From Streptomyces sp. NBC_00190 (GTDB lineage: Bacteria; Actinomycetota; Actinomycetes; Streptomycetales; Streptomycetaceae), in assembly GCF_036203305.1 (NCBI RefSeq), contig NZ_CP108131.1, forward strand, positions 4,216,001-4,280,000: DNA of 64,000 bases, given 5' to 3'. This document shows positions 56,849-64,000 of this stretch, piece after piece. The notes below the pieces were generated by a model. The model was not told the DNA's origin. It searched no databases and was given only the letters and a program-made list of their open reading frames with translations. Position 1 is the stretch's first letter, and the number at the start of each line of letters is the position of its first letter. The position numbers were made by a program, and so were the translations under genes.

Positions 56849-57484
56849 ATGCCGAAGCGTGTGGATCACGAGGAGCGGCGCGCCCAGATCGCCGAGGCGC
56901 TCATCCGGGTCGCGGGGCGGCGGGGGCTGCATGCCGTCGGCATGCGTGACGTGGCCGCAGAGGCCGGTGTGTCGCTCCGGCTGGTGCAGTACTACTTCGA
57001 GACCAAGGAGAAGCTGCTCTTCTGCGGCCTCCGGCACCTGACCGACCGCTTCGCCGCGAGGGTGTGTGCCCGCTTGGCCGCTGCCGGCCCGGAGCCGGGC
57101 CCGCGCGCCACGGTGGAGGCGCTGCTGCTGGCCTCGCTGCCGACCGACGAGGAGAGCCGCACGTTCCACCTGCTGTACAGCTCCTACGCGATCCTGTCGG
57201 TGACCGACGAGGCGCTGGCCGCCCAGCCCTTCATCGACAACCCCGACGCCGCGGAGAGCGCCGTGACCGGCCTGCTCGAACAGGCCCAGGCGTCAGGTCT
57301 GGCCGATCCCGGCATCGACGCGCGCACGGAGGCGATCAGCCTGCTCGCGATGGCGGCGACCATGGGCACCAGCATCCTCGTGGGCCAGCGGAGTCCGGAG
57401 TCGGCGATCGCCGTGCTCCGCCACCACCTGGACCGGATCTTCACGGCTGTCAGGACGTCCGAGCGGGGAGCGGGATCAAACTGA
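56849..57484 (+). CDS. TetR family regulator, copy 2
   Basis: The 211-residue protein starts at ATG 56849. It equals copy 1 for about 200 residues with roughly a dozen substitutions by eye, including LLFCGLRHL for LLFYGLQHL and ARVCARLAAAGPEP for ARVGARLGAAGPNP. The helix-turn-helix is unchanged. The end (TAVRTSERGAGSN) differs, because copy 1 is interrupted by the hairpin. It probably represses the divergent hydrolase. Confidence 0.93.
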   Translation: MPKRVDHEERRAQIAEALIRVAGRRGLHAVGMRDVAAEAGVSLRLVQYYFETKEKLLFCGLRHLTDRFAARVCARLAAAGPEPGPRATVEALLLASLPTDEESRTFHLLYSSYAILSVTDEALAAQPFIDNPDAAESAVTGLLEQAQASGLADPGIDARTEAISLLAMAATMGTSILVGQRSPESAIAVLRHHLDRIFTAVRTSERGAGSN

Positions 57485-57500
57485 TGTGTCACGAAGCACC

Positions 57501-57724
57501 ATGGAGGGTTTCAGCGCGTTCATGGCGACAGAGGACGCATTCGATCCGGAGGCGATGCTGAGCCTCTACGACTCGGTCGGATGGGAGGACCACGAGTCGA
57601 CACCCGAGGACAAGCGCAACCACGCGTTCTACCGAAGCCTGGGTTTCTGTCCTACGAGGAGAAGGAGATGGCGGGCTTCGGACTGCCCAGGAACCGCCCC
57701 GACCTGCGCAACGCGGCGCCCTGA
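57501..57724 (+). pseudogene. GNAT acetyltransferase remnant
   Basis: The start AFDPEAMLSLYDSVGWEDHE looks like the first strand-helix of a GNAT, and RNHAFYRSLGF is its last helix-strand with a frame change to LSYEEKEMAGFGLPRNRPDL. The acetyl-CoA loop between them is gone. It lies between the TetR copy and the tRNA. Confidence 0.7.
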
Positions 57725-57833
57725 CCGGATCCGACGCGGATCCCCACGTCAGCTGAGCACCAACTGCGGGCCATGCGGGGGCCCATGTGGTGCACAGGTG
57801 GTGTGAGGCTCGGATCTGGATCGGGCAACAAAC

Positions 57834-57860
57834 AAGCCCCAGGTCGTTGACCTGGGGCTT
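57834..57860 (-). terminator. tRNA-Gly terminator hairpin
   Basis: AAGCCCCAGGTC-GTT-GACCTGGGGCTT is a perfect 12-bp stem starting six bases after the tRNA 3' end on the minus strand. The other island hairpins are variants of it. Confidence 0.85.
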
Positions 57861-57865
57861 TGTTA

Positions 57866-57939
57866 TGGAGCGGATGACGGGAATCGAACCCGCGCTATAA
57901 GCTTGGGAAGCTCATGTTCTACCATTAAACTACATCCGC
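57866..57939 (-). tRNA. tRNA-Gly (anticodon CCC)
   Basis: The minus strand gives a 74-base tRNA: acceptor GCGGATG pairing with CATCCGC, D arm GTTTAATGGTAGAAC, anticodon arm TGAGC-TTCCCAA-GCTTA with anticodon CCC, T arm GCGGG-TTCGATT-CCCGT, discriminator T and an encoded CCA. It is the intact target of the integration series, as copies of its 3' 42 bases lie at 55.6, 54.3 and 42.5 kb. Confidence 0.95.
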
Positions 57940-58160
57940 ATACGTTCCAGTTGCCCGGATCTGTATCGTCACCCACTCTACCCCATGATCGACCCCCGGT
58001 GAATCGACCGCGGGGTCGTTGTCGTGTGTGGCGTGCACCGAGGCGTGTGGGTGCGGGAGTTGGGGCGTACCGTGTGTGCGGAGCGGCGGCTGGAGTGGGT
58101 CCTGATCATCCCCTAATGTGGCGATTCATCGCAGTACGGCTCGTTGGGGAAAGGGACTCG

Positions 58161-58328
58161 ATGGAGCACACCGTCGTCCGTTGTGCCGAAGGGCACGTTT
58201 TCAGTACCGCCTCCTTCCCGCTGCAGCACCTCGGTGCCGGCCGGATCGGGCCCGGACGGTTGCTGCGGTGTCCGCGCTGCGCGCGGCTGAGGCAGGCCGT
58301 GCCCGTGGGGCCGGCCGTCAAGCGATAG
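58161..58328 (+). CDS. Small zinc-ribbon-like protein, 55 aa
   Basis: The protein starts MEHTVVRCAEGHVFSTASFP and contains RLLRCPRCARLRQAVPVGPA. The CAEGH and CPRC pairs form a CxxxH/CxxC zinc-ribbon pattern. ATG 58161 has AAAGGGA upstream. It precedes dcd by 66 bases. Function unknown. Confidence 0.65.
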   Translation: MEHTVVRCAEGHVFSTASFPLQHLGAGRIGPGRLLRCPRCARLRQAVPVGPAVKR

Positions 58329-58394
58329 CGGACGGGCGCGCGGGCCGCCGCTCTCGATTGGGGGTGGCCCGCGCGCACTGCGTATCCTCGGGAC

Positions 58395-58982
58395 GTGCTT
58401 CTCTCTGACAAAGACATCCGGGCCGAGATCGACAGCGGACGGGTTCGCATCGACCCGTTCGAGGAATCGATGGTGCAGCCCTCCAGCATCGATGTACGTC
58501 TCGACCGGTTCTTCCGGGTGTTCGAGAATCACCGCTACGCGCACATCGACCCCGCCGTCGAGCAGACCGACCTGACCAGGATGGTCGAGCCGGAGGGCGA
58601 CGAGGCGTTCATTCTGCATCCGGGTGAGTTCGTGCTCGCCTCGACGTACGAGGTCATCTCGCTGCCGGACGACATCGCCTCCAGACTGGAGGGGAAGTCC
58701 AGCCTGGGCCGCCTCGGCCTGGTGACGCATTCGACCGCCGGGTTCATCGACCCCGGGTTCTCGGGCCACGTGACCCTGGAGCTGTCGAACCTCGCCACCC
58801 TGCCGATCAAGCTCTGGCCGGGCATGAAGATCGGGCAGCTGTGCATGTTCCGGCTCAGCTCGCCCGCCGAGTTCCCGTACGGCAGTGAGCGCTACGGATC
58901 CCGGTACCAGGGGCAGCGCGGGCCGACCGCCTCGCGCTCCTTCCAGAGTTTCCACCGCACCCAGGTGAGGCACGAGGCATGA
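58395..58982 (+). CDS. dcd: dCTP deaminase
   Basis: The 195-residue protein from GTG 58395 is full length: [57 protein letters not shown], the catalytic [13 protein letters not shown] and [21 protein letters not shown] with the active-site Glu. It deaminates dCTP to dUTP (or directly to dUMP), feeding thymidylate synthesis. It overlaps the next gene by four bases (ATGA). A core gene of this order. Confidence 0.97.
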   Translation: MLLSDKDIRAEIDSGRVRIDPFEESMVQPSSIDVRLDRFFRVFENHRYAHIDPAVEQTDLTRMVEPEGDEAFILHPGEFVLASTYEVISLPDDIASRLEGKSSLGRLGLVTHSTAGFIDPGFSGHVTLELSNLATLPIKLWPGMKIGQLCMFRLSSPAEFPYGSERYGSRYQGQRGPTASRSFQSFHRTQVRHEA

Positions 58983-59479
58983 GTGACGGAGTACGCGAGA
59001 ACCTCGACTACGAGGGATTCGGGCGGGCTGTGCGGGAGCTCGCGCAGACCATCGCAGACGACGGCTTCGAGCCCGACATCATCCTGAGCATCGCCCGGGG
59101 CGGGGTGTTCGTCGCCGGCGGACTGGCGTACGCGCTCGACTGCAAGAACATCCACCTGGTGAACGTCGAGTTCTACACCGGTGTCGGGACCACGCTGGAG
59201 ATGCCGGTCATGCTGGCTCCCGTGCCCGAGGCGATCGACTTCACCGACAAGAAGGTCCTCATCGCCGATGACGTGGCCGACACCGGCAAGACGCTCAAGC
59301 TCGTGCACGACTTCTGCCTCGGGCATGTCGCCGAGGTGCGGTCCGCGGTCATCTACGAGAAGTCGCACTCCCTCGTGAAGTGCGAGTACGTGTGGAAGAA
59401 GACGGACGAGTGGATCAACTTCCCCTGGTCGGTGGAGCCGCCCGTCGTGAAGCGTGAGGGCCAGGTCCTCGACGCGTAG
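58979..59479 (+). CDS. Phosphoribosyltransferase
   Basis: The 166-residue protein has the type I PRT fold: [20 protein letters not shown] and the PRPP motif [22 protein letters not shown]. The hood is NVEFYTGVG. It is of the xanthine/hypoxanthine-type group with [13 protein letters not shown] at the end. Substrate is not certain. It is coupled to dcd by ATGA, consistent with nucleotide metabolism. Confidence 0.92.
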   Translation: MSDGVRENLDYEGFGRAVRELAQTIADDGFEPDIILSIARGGVFVAGGLAYALDCKNIHLVNVEFYTGVGTTLEMPVMLAPVPEAIDFTDKKVLIADDVADTGKTLKLVHDFCLGHVAEVRSAVIYEKSHSLVKCEYVWKKTDEWINFPWSVEPPVVKREGQVLDA

Positions 59480-59542
59480 CAGCCATACCGCGTGGCGCAG
59501 GGCTGCCACGCGGTGCATGTGCCCGGTTCGCCGAGCCGTGCA

Positions 59543-60125
59543 TCAGTGCTCGTCGCCGTCGCCGTCGCCGTCGGCTTCCGCGCGCTGCCGTTGCTGAGGC
59601 AGTAGCAGCTCGGCCAGGAGGCCGCCGCCGTGTGCCGGGGTGAGCCGGGCGGTGCCGCCGTGGAGTTCGGCGACCCAGCGGACGATGGCCAGGCCCGTGC
59701 CGGTTCCGGTACTCGCGGCCCCGGTGACGTGGCGTTCGAAGACCCGTGCGCGGTCGTCGGCCGGTACGCCGGCGCCGTGGTCCGGCACCGTTACCCGGTC
59801 GGTGGTGACGTGCACCTCGACCGGGGTGCCACCGCCGTGTCGCAGTGCGTTCTCCACGAGGTTGCGGACTGCTTGGGCGAGGAGCTCGGGGTCGCCGTTG
59901 ACGACGGCGGCCTCGGTGGTGACCGTGACGCCGGTGCGGTCCGGCAGTTCCTCCACGGTCTGCTCGACCAGTTGGTCGAGCCGCAGCGGCGTGAGTTGGA
60001 CTTCCTGGGTACCGGCCTCGACCCGGGCCCGGGCCAGCAGCCCGGTGACCAGCCGGCCGAGCCGGTCGATGAGCCGGACCGCCTCATCCAGGGCGGCAGG
60101 GGCGCGGGTGGGCGAGATCCTGCCG
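59543..60125 (-). pseudogene. Histidine kinase remnant (no N-terminal half)
   Basis: The minus strand gives AVRLIDRLGRLVTGLLARAR and a HATPase_c domain: QAVRNLVENALRHGGGTPVE (N box), VPDHGAGVPADDRARVFERHV (G1), GTGTGLAIVRWVAELHGGTA (G2) and an acidic end DGDGDGDEH. The sensor, HAMP and the phosphoacceptor H-box are absent: the frame upstream of 60125 is the antisense of the GH9 remnant. It is probably inactive. Confidence 0.75.
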
Positions 60126-60137
60126 CTTTCGACGGTC

Positions 60138-60441
60138 AGACGCACCTTCGTCATCGGCGCCGGGACCACCTTCCCGCACTGCCCCGAACACCAGCCGGCC
60201 AACCTCGCCGGTGACCTGGGCGGCGAGGGCGGCATCCTGCGGGGCGGCGTCGTCAACGGCCCCAACGCGGCGGACAAGCTCAAGGACCTCAACTCCTTCC
60301 CCACCATGCGCAAGTGCCCGACCGGCCAGGGCAACCCCTTCGCCGCCTTCGACGGCCGCGGCGGCGGCTTCATGGATCACGTGGGCGCCTGGCAGACGGT
60401 CGAATCAGCCGACGACTTCACCGCCACGGCCCTCCTCTCCT
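60138..60441 (+). pseudogene. C-terminal remnant of a GH9 glycoside hydrolase
   Basis: The + strand frame reads VIGAGTTFPHCPEHQPANLA, GGVVNGPNAADKLKDLNSFP and NPFAAFDGRGGGFMDHVGAW then QTVESADDFTATALLSF. This is the carboxy-terminal part of a family 9 cellulase: the GGVVxGPN and D-x-x-x-W-x-T-x-E-x-A-D motifs contain the catalytic-acid region. The rest of the enzyme is missing and a histidine kinase remnant abuts it on the other strand. Confidence 0.72.
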
Positions 60442-60549
60442 TCACCCTCTCCGCCGCGCCTCCGAGCGCCGGACCGACCCCAGCTGACGGCACGACGGCA
60501 CCGCGAGGAGACCCGCGCATACGCGTGGCCGTACACAGGTACGCGTGAA

Positions 60550-60582
60550 GGGCCCGCCGCGCAGACACTGCGCGGCGGGCCC
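60550..60582. terminator. Terminator downstream of the Yip1-like gene
   Basis: A 15-bp perfect stem (GGGCCCGCCGCGCAG, loop ACA) lies 14 bases after the Yip1-like stop codon. On the minus strand it is flanked by CTTCA and has no strong T run. Confidence 0.7.
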
Positions 60583-60596
60583 CTTCAGGTGTGCTG

Positions 60597-61511
60597 CTAG
60601 ATCGTGCCCAGCTTGATGATCGACAGCAGGGCGATGAGCTGGATCGCGGACGCGCCCAGCGCCTTCGGCCACGGCAGGTCGTGCGATTTGGCGACGAGGG
60701 ACGTGAACAGGAAGCCCGCGGCCACCCAGGTGGCCCAGCCCAGGACCTGGACCAAGCCGTTGTCGCCGCCCAGGAACACGGCGAAGAGCAGGCGGGGGGC
60801 GTCCGTCAGCGACATGATCAGCATCGACAGGCCCACGGTGGGCTGCCAGGAGCCGTCGCCGCCCATCTGGCGGGCCAGGGTGTGCGTGACCGCGCCCAGG
60901 AGCAGCCCGCAGATGACGAAGGCCACGCCGGTGGACAGGACGATCGGGACGGCCTTGGCGAGAGTCGCGTTGATCACGTCCTTGCGGGCGTCGTCGAGGC
61001 CGAAGACCGCGAGGAGCCCGTAGAGGAAGGTCACGGTCAGCGCCGGACCCCAGACGGCGTAGTCGCGCATCTGCAGGAAGGTCTGTCCCGGCCGCATCAC
61101 GATGCCGCGGAGCAGTTCCTTCCACGGCAGCCGCGGGCCGGCCGGAGCGGCCGCGGCCGCGCCCGCCTGGTACGTCCCGCCCTGGCTGTACGGGTCCTCG
61201 CCGACGGCGAAGACCTGGGTGTGCCCGGGGTTGTCGTTGGTGTAGCCCCCGTGGCCGCCGTGCCCTCCGTGGCCGTACGGGGGCTGCTGCGCCTGCGGCG
61301 GCTGCTGCTGTCCGTACGGGTCGAAGTACTCGGGCTCACCGTGCCCCCCTGGTCCCGGCTGCGGCCACTGCTGCTGCGGCGGCGGGCCTGCCTGAGGGTA
61401 GGGCTGCTGGCCGTACGGCGGCGGTTGCTGCTGTCCGTACGGCTGCTGCCGCGGGGGTTGTTGCGGGGTGCGGTTGTTGTCCCGGCCGCGTCCGATCCTG
61501 AATCCAGCCAC
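60597..61511 (-). CDS. Yip1 family membrane protein with Pro/Gln-rich N terminus
   Basis: The 304-residue protein starts at GTG 61511. The first 120 residues are low-complexity Pro/Gln/Tyr/Gly-rich (repeats of PYGQQ and GHGG). Then LPWKELLRGIVMRPGQTFLQMRDYAVWGPALTVTFLYGLLAVFGLD begins a five-helix Yip1 domain, with LLLGAVTHTLARQMGGDGSW and LIALLSIIKLG at the end. Such proteins occur widely in actinobacteria, probably shaping membranes or polar complexes. Confidence 0.85.
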   Translation of the reverse strand: MAGFRIGRGRDNNRTPQQPPRQQPYGQQQPPPYGQQPYPQAGPPPQQQWPQPGPGGHGEPEYFDPYGQQQPPQAQQPPYGHGGHGGHGGYTNDNPGHTQVFAVGEDPYSQGGTYQAGAAAAAPAGPRLPWKELLRGIVMRPGQTFLQMRDYAVWGPALTVTFLYGLLAVFGLDDARKDVINATLAKAVPIVLSTGVAFVICGLLLGAVTHTLARQMGGDGSWQPTVGLSMLIMSLTDAPRLLFAVFLGGDNGLVQVLGWATWVAAGFLFTSLVAKSHDLPWPKALGASAIQLIALLSIIKLGTI

Positions 61512-61758
61512 GTGATCGAAAGTACCCGGTCCGGCGGGCCGCCGTGGACGGGCAGCCGGAACCCGTGGCCTTTGCGGCTGACCTGTGACATCCCCTAGGG
61601 GAACCCCGGGGGGTTGTCCCCACCCCGGGGTTGTGCCCGGTTTACGTAGCTGAGGTATTTTCTGAGATCTTTCGTTACGTTCTCGACGGAATGCCCACAT
61701 ATCGGGTCCGTAGCTTCGTCTCCGTCGCCGCCACGCAGAGACGAGAAGAGCACCCATC

Positions 61759-62442
61759 ATGCGCAGCACCCGCCGCAGCACCCGCCGCACCGCCCTCCGT
61801 ACCGCCGCCGTCTTCGCCGGCGCGGCCGTCGTCCTGGCCCTTCCGGCCGGATCCGCCTTCGCGGACTCCCCGGCCGTCCCGGTCACCCAGCCGACGAAGC
61901 CGCAGGTCAAGCCGACCGCTGAGGTCCGGGCGTACGTCACCGCCGTGAGGCTCGCGGACGGCTCCGTCGCCAAGGCCTACAAGATCGGCGACAACCACTT
62001 CGAGGCGGACGTCTTCGCCGACTCCACGAAGCCGGACACCCTGGTCGGCAAGGGCGGCGCCGTCGCGTACGGCCGCAGCAACGGCCTGCACGCCGTGCTC
62101 CAGCCGAACGGCACCGTGACCTCGTGGGTCGAGGGCGGGGAGCGGCCGAAGCCGGTGGGGAAGGAGAGCTCGGTCCGCTTCACCATGCCCGACGGGCGGA
62201 TCGCCAAGCTGGTCGACGGCCCGGACGGCAAGCGCGTCGAGATCTCGACGCCGAAGGGGAACTCCCTCGGCACGATCGATCTGAAGCACCCCGGCACGCA
62301 CTACGACGGCTGGACGTACGAGCTCGTCCAGGACGGGAAGCGCGTGAAGTTCCTCGTCATCGACGGCAAGGGCGGCGGCAACAGCTGGGTGTACGACTTC
62401 GGCGGCCAGCTGATCGGGAAGTACACGGTCGTCGCGCCGTAG
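61759..62442 (+). CDS. Secreted protein of unknown function
   Basis: The 227-residue protein starts at ATG 61759. A twin-arginine-rich start (MRSTRRSTRRTALRTAAVFA) and a hydrophobic core lead to a cleavage site SAFA-DS. The mature part is beta-rich: RAYVTAVRLADGSVAKAYKI, GGAVAYGRSNGLHAVLQPNGTVTSWVEGGERP, then WTYELVQDGKRVKFLVIDGKGG. The Asn/Gly-rich turns suggest a small beta barrel or sandwich. No catalytic residues are seen. A strong terminator follows. Confidence 0.85.
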   Translation: MRSTRRSTRRTALRTAAVFAGAAVVLALPAGSAFADSPAVPVTQPTKPQVKPTAEVRAYVTAVRLADGSVAKAYKIGDNHFEADVFADSTKPDTLVGKGGAVAYGRSNGLHAVLQPNGTVTSWVEGGERPKPVGKESSVRFTMPDGRIAKLVDGPDGKRVEISTPKGNSLGTIDLKHPGTHYDGWTYELVQDGKRVKFLVIDGKGGGNSWVYDFGGQLIGKYTVVAP

Positions 62443-62449
62443 GACGGAA

Positions 62450-62493
62450 CGCCGGAGCGGCCGGTCCCCGGGTGGGGACCGGCCGCTCCGGCG
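62450..62493. terminator. Bidirectional terminator
   Basis: A perfect 20-bp stem with loop GGGT lies between the secreted-protein gene and the convergent Fe-S protein gene. Confidence 0.9.
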
Positions 62494-62519
62494 TGCTCAG
62501 GGTCTGGAGAACCAGTGGC

Positions 62520-64000
62520 CTACTTGGCGTCCTCGGGCTTCGCCTCGGACCCGTCCTTCGCCTCGGCCGGCTTCTCCGTCTCCTCGGTCGGCTCCGCCTC
62601 GGCCTTCGCGTCGGGCTCGGCTGCCGCCTCCGGAGCGGCCTCGGCCTCCTCCGCCACCTCGGCTTCTGCCTCTGCCTTGGCCTCAGCCTCAGCCTTGGCC
62701 TTCGCGTCGGCTTCGGCCTTCGCCTTGGCTTCCGCCTCGGCCTTGGCTTCCGCCTCGGCCTTCGCCTTGGCTTCCGCCTCCGCAGCGGCAGCGGCCTCGG
62801 CCTCCGCCTGGAGCGCGGCCAGCTCCTCCTCGGTCGGGCCCGGGGTCTTGACCGAGTCCAGCAGCAGCTGGGCCACGTCCACGACCTGCACGGACTCCTT
62901 GGCCTTGCCGTCGTTCTTCTTGCCGTTCACCGAGTCGGTCAGCATCACCAGGCAGAACGGGCACGCCGTCGACACGATGTCCGGGTTCAGGGACAGCGCC
63001 TCGTCGACACGCTCGTTGTTGATGCGCTTGCCGATCCGCTCCTCCATCCACATCCGCGCGCCACCGGCGCCACAGCAGAAGCCCCGCTCCTTGTGGCGGT
63101 GCATCTCCTGCTGCCGCAGGCCCGGCACGGCCGACATGATCTCGCGCGGCGGCGTGTAGACCTTGTTGTGCCGGCCCAGGTAGCACGGGTCGTGGTACGT
63201 GATCAGGCCCTCGACCGGCGTCACCGGCGTCAGCCGGCCCTCGTCGATCAGGTGCTGGAGCAGCTGCGTGTGGTGGATGACCTCGTACTCGCCGCCCAGC
63301 TGCGGGTACTCGTTCGCGATGGTGTTGAAGCAGTGCGGGCAGGTCGAGACGATCCGCTTCGCCGACTTCGGCTTCTTCGTCGCCGGGTCCTCGTCGTCCT
63401 CGCCGAAGGCCATGTTCAGCATGGCCACGTTCTCCTGGCCCAGCTGCTGGAACAGCGGCTCGTTGCCCAGGCGGCGCGGCGAGTCACCGGTGCACTTCTC
63501 GTCGCCGCCCATGATCGCGAACTTGACGCCCGCGATGTTCAGCAGCTCCGCGAAGGCCTTCGTCGTCTTCTTGGCCCGGTCCTCCAGGGCGCCCGCGCAG
63601 CCGACCCAGTACAGGTAGTCGAACTCCGAGAGGTCCTCCGCGTCCTTCCCGATGATCGGGACCTCGAAGTCGACCTCCTTCGTCCACTCGACGCGCTGCT
63701 TCTTCGCCAGGCCCCAGGGGTTGCCCTTCTTCTCCAGGTTCTTGAGCATCGTGCCCGCCTCCGACGGGAACGCGCTCTCGATCATCACCTGGTAGCGGCG
63801 CATGTCGACGATGTGGTCGATGTGCTCGATGTCGACCGGGCACTGCTCGACGCACGCACCGCAGGTCGTGCAGGACCACAGCACGTCCGGGTCGATGACG
63901 CCGTTCTCCTCGGCCGTCCCGATCAGCGGGCGCTCGGCCTCCGCCAGGGCGGCCGCCGGGACGTCCGCCAGCTGCTCCGGCGTCGCCTTCTCGTTGCCCT
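62520..64000 (-). CDS. CCG-domain (4Fe-4S) reductase with Ala/Glu/Lys-repeat tail (5' end outside window)
   Basis: The frame is open to the right edge, so the N terminus is missing. Seen are a ferredoxin-type motif (WSCTTCGACVEQCPVDIEHI), and two CCG domains characteristic of HdrB/GlpC/LutA proteins: CPHCFNTIANEYPQLGG, YHDPCYLGRHN, GFCCGAGGARMWMEERIG and TACPFCLVMLTD. The protein probably belongs to an electron-transfer complex. The last 110 residues are a low-complexity tail with AEAKAKAEAEAKAEAE-type repeats. Full members are about 700 residues and have N-terminal membrane helices. Confidence 0.93.
   Translation of the reverse strand, partial: GNEKATPEQLADVPAAALAEAERPLIGTAEENGVIDPDVLWSCTTCGACVEQCPVDIEHIDHIVDMRRYQVMIESAFPSEAGTMLKNLEKKGNPWGLAKKQRVEWTKEVDFEVPIIGKDAEDLSEFDYLYWVGCAGALEDRAKKTTKAFAELLNIAGVKFAIMGGDEKCTGDSPRRLGNEPLFQQLGQENVAMLNMAFGEDDEDPATKKPKSAKRIVSTCPHCFNTIANEYPQLGGEYEVIHHTQLLQHLIDEGRLTPVTPVEGLITYHDPCYLGRHNKVYTPPREIMSAVPGLRQQEMHRHKERGFCCGAGGARMWMEERIGKRINNERVDEALSLNPDIVSTACPFCLVMLTDSVNGKKNDGKAKESVQVVDVAQLLLDSVKTPGPTEEELAALQAEAEAAAAAEAEAKAKAEAEAKAEAEAKAKAEADAKAKAEAEAKAEAEAEVAEEAEAAPEAAAEPDAKAEAEPTEETEKPAEAKDGSEAKPEDAK

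Overview
The window is chromosomal DNA of a Streptomyces-type actinomycete. The support is very high GC with strong third-position bias, many GTG starts, a SigB/SigF-type sigma factor next to an RsbW-like kinase, a cobalamin riboswitch on cbtBA, an HSP18/RheA heat-shock pair and PxRxLDTR-repeat surface proteins. An exact 16-bp ParB site (parS) at 2325-2340 and the core genes at the right end suggest a place in the chromosome core within reach of oriC.

Left part (1-25.6 kb), mostly conserved chromosome: Rrf2 regulator with RidA; a sortase-fold protein without its catalytic residues; cobalt transport (cbtBA) under a B12 riboswitch; uricase and a class III aminotransferase; an RsbW-like kinase convergent with a SigB-type sigma factor; a GvpU-like protein; a cold-shock protein; an ECF sigma factor with an SRPBCC partner; a PKD/repeat surface protein; a two-gene predicted conflict module (trypco2 protein plus trypsin-STAND NTPase-TPR protein) at 13.8-17.2 kb; a lipoprotein; a ClC channel and K+ channel pair; a PP2C phosphatase; a mycothiol-reductase-like thioredoxin-fold protein; and an ECF41 sigma factor with an oxidoreductase carrying a recognisable ECF41 promoter.

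Middle part (25.7-57.9 kb), accessory: this looks like a genomic island built by repeated integration at a tRNA-Gly(CCC) gene. The intact tRNA is at 57866-57939. Copies of its 3' part lie at 55569, 54267 and 42475, with a decayed copy at 35441. The 42.4, 54.2 and 35.4 kb copies also carry the tRNA-flanking hairpin, and two more copies of that hairpin lie at 27.4 and 30.3 kb. The att copies divide the island into blocks: (a) 35.4-42.4 kb, MarR/nitroreductase, MFS, MMPL exporter and two-component system; (b) 42.5-54.2 kb, a stress block with RheA, Hsp18, two DUF2267 proteins, two DUF5994 proteins, PP2C and STAS regulators, a GNAT-AAA+ fusion and an integrase fragment; (c) 54.3-55.6 kb, a three-gene operon with start/stop overlaps, possibly toxin-antitoxin-like; (d) 55.6-57.9 kb, a TetR/hydrolase pair that closely copies the pair at 25.7-27.4 kb. 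Broken genes are common here: a lanthipeptide-kinase-like N terminus, Nudix, SpoIIE-type phosphatase, MFS and GNAT fragments.

Right part (57.9-64 kb) returns to core chromosome: dcd and a phosphoribosyltransferase, a Yip1-like membrane protein, a secreted protein and a large CCG-domain Fe-S reductase that runs off the edge. It also holds one scar where a histidine kinase remnant meets a GH9 cellulase remnant.

Starts were chosen by ribosome-binding site, domain extent and overlap with neighbours. Family names come from recognising motifs and have not been checked by database search.
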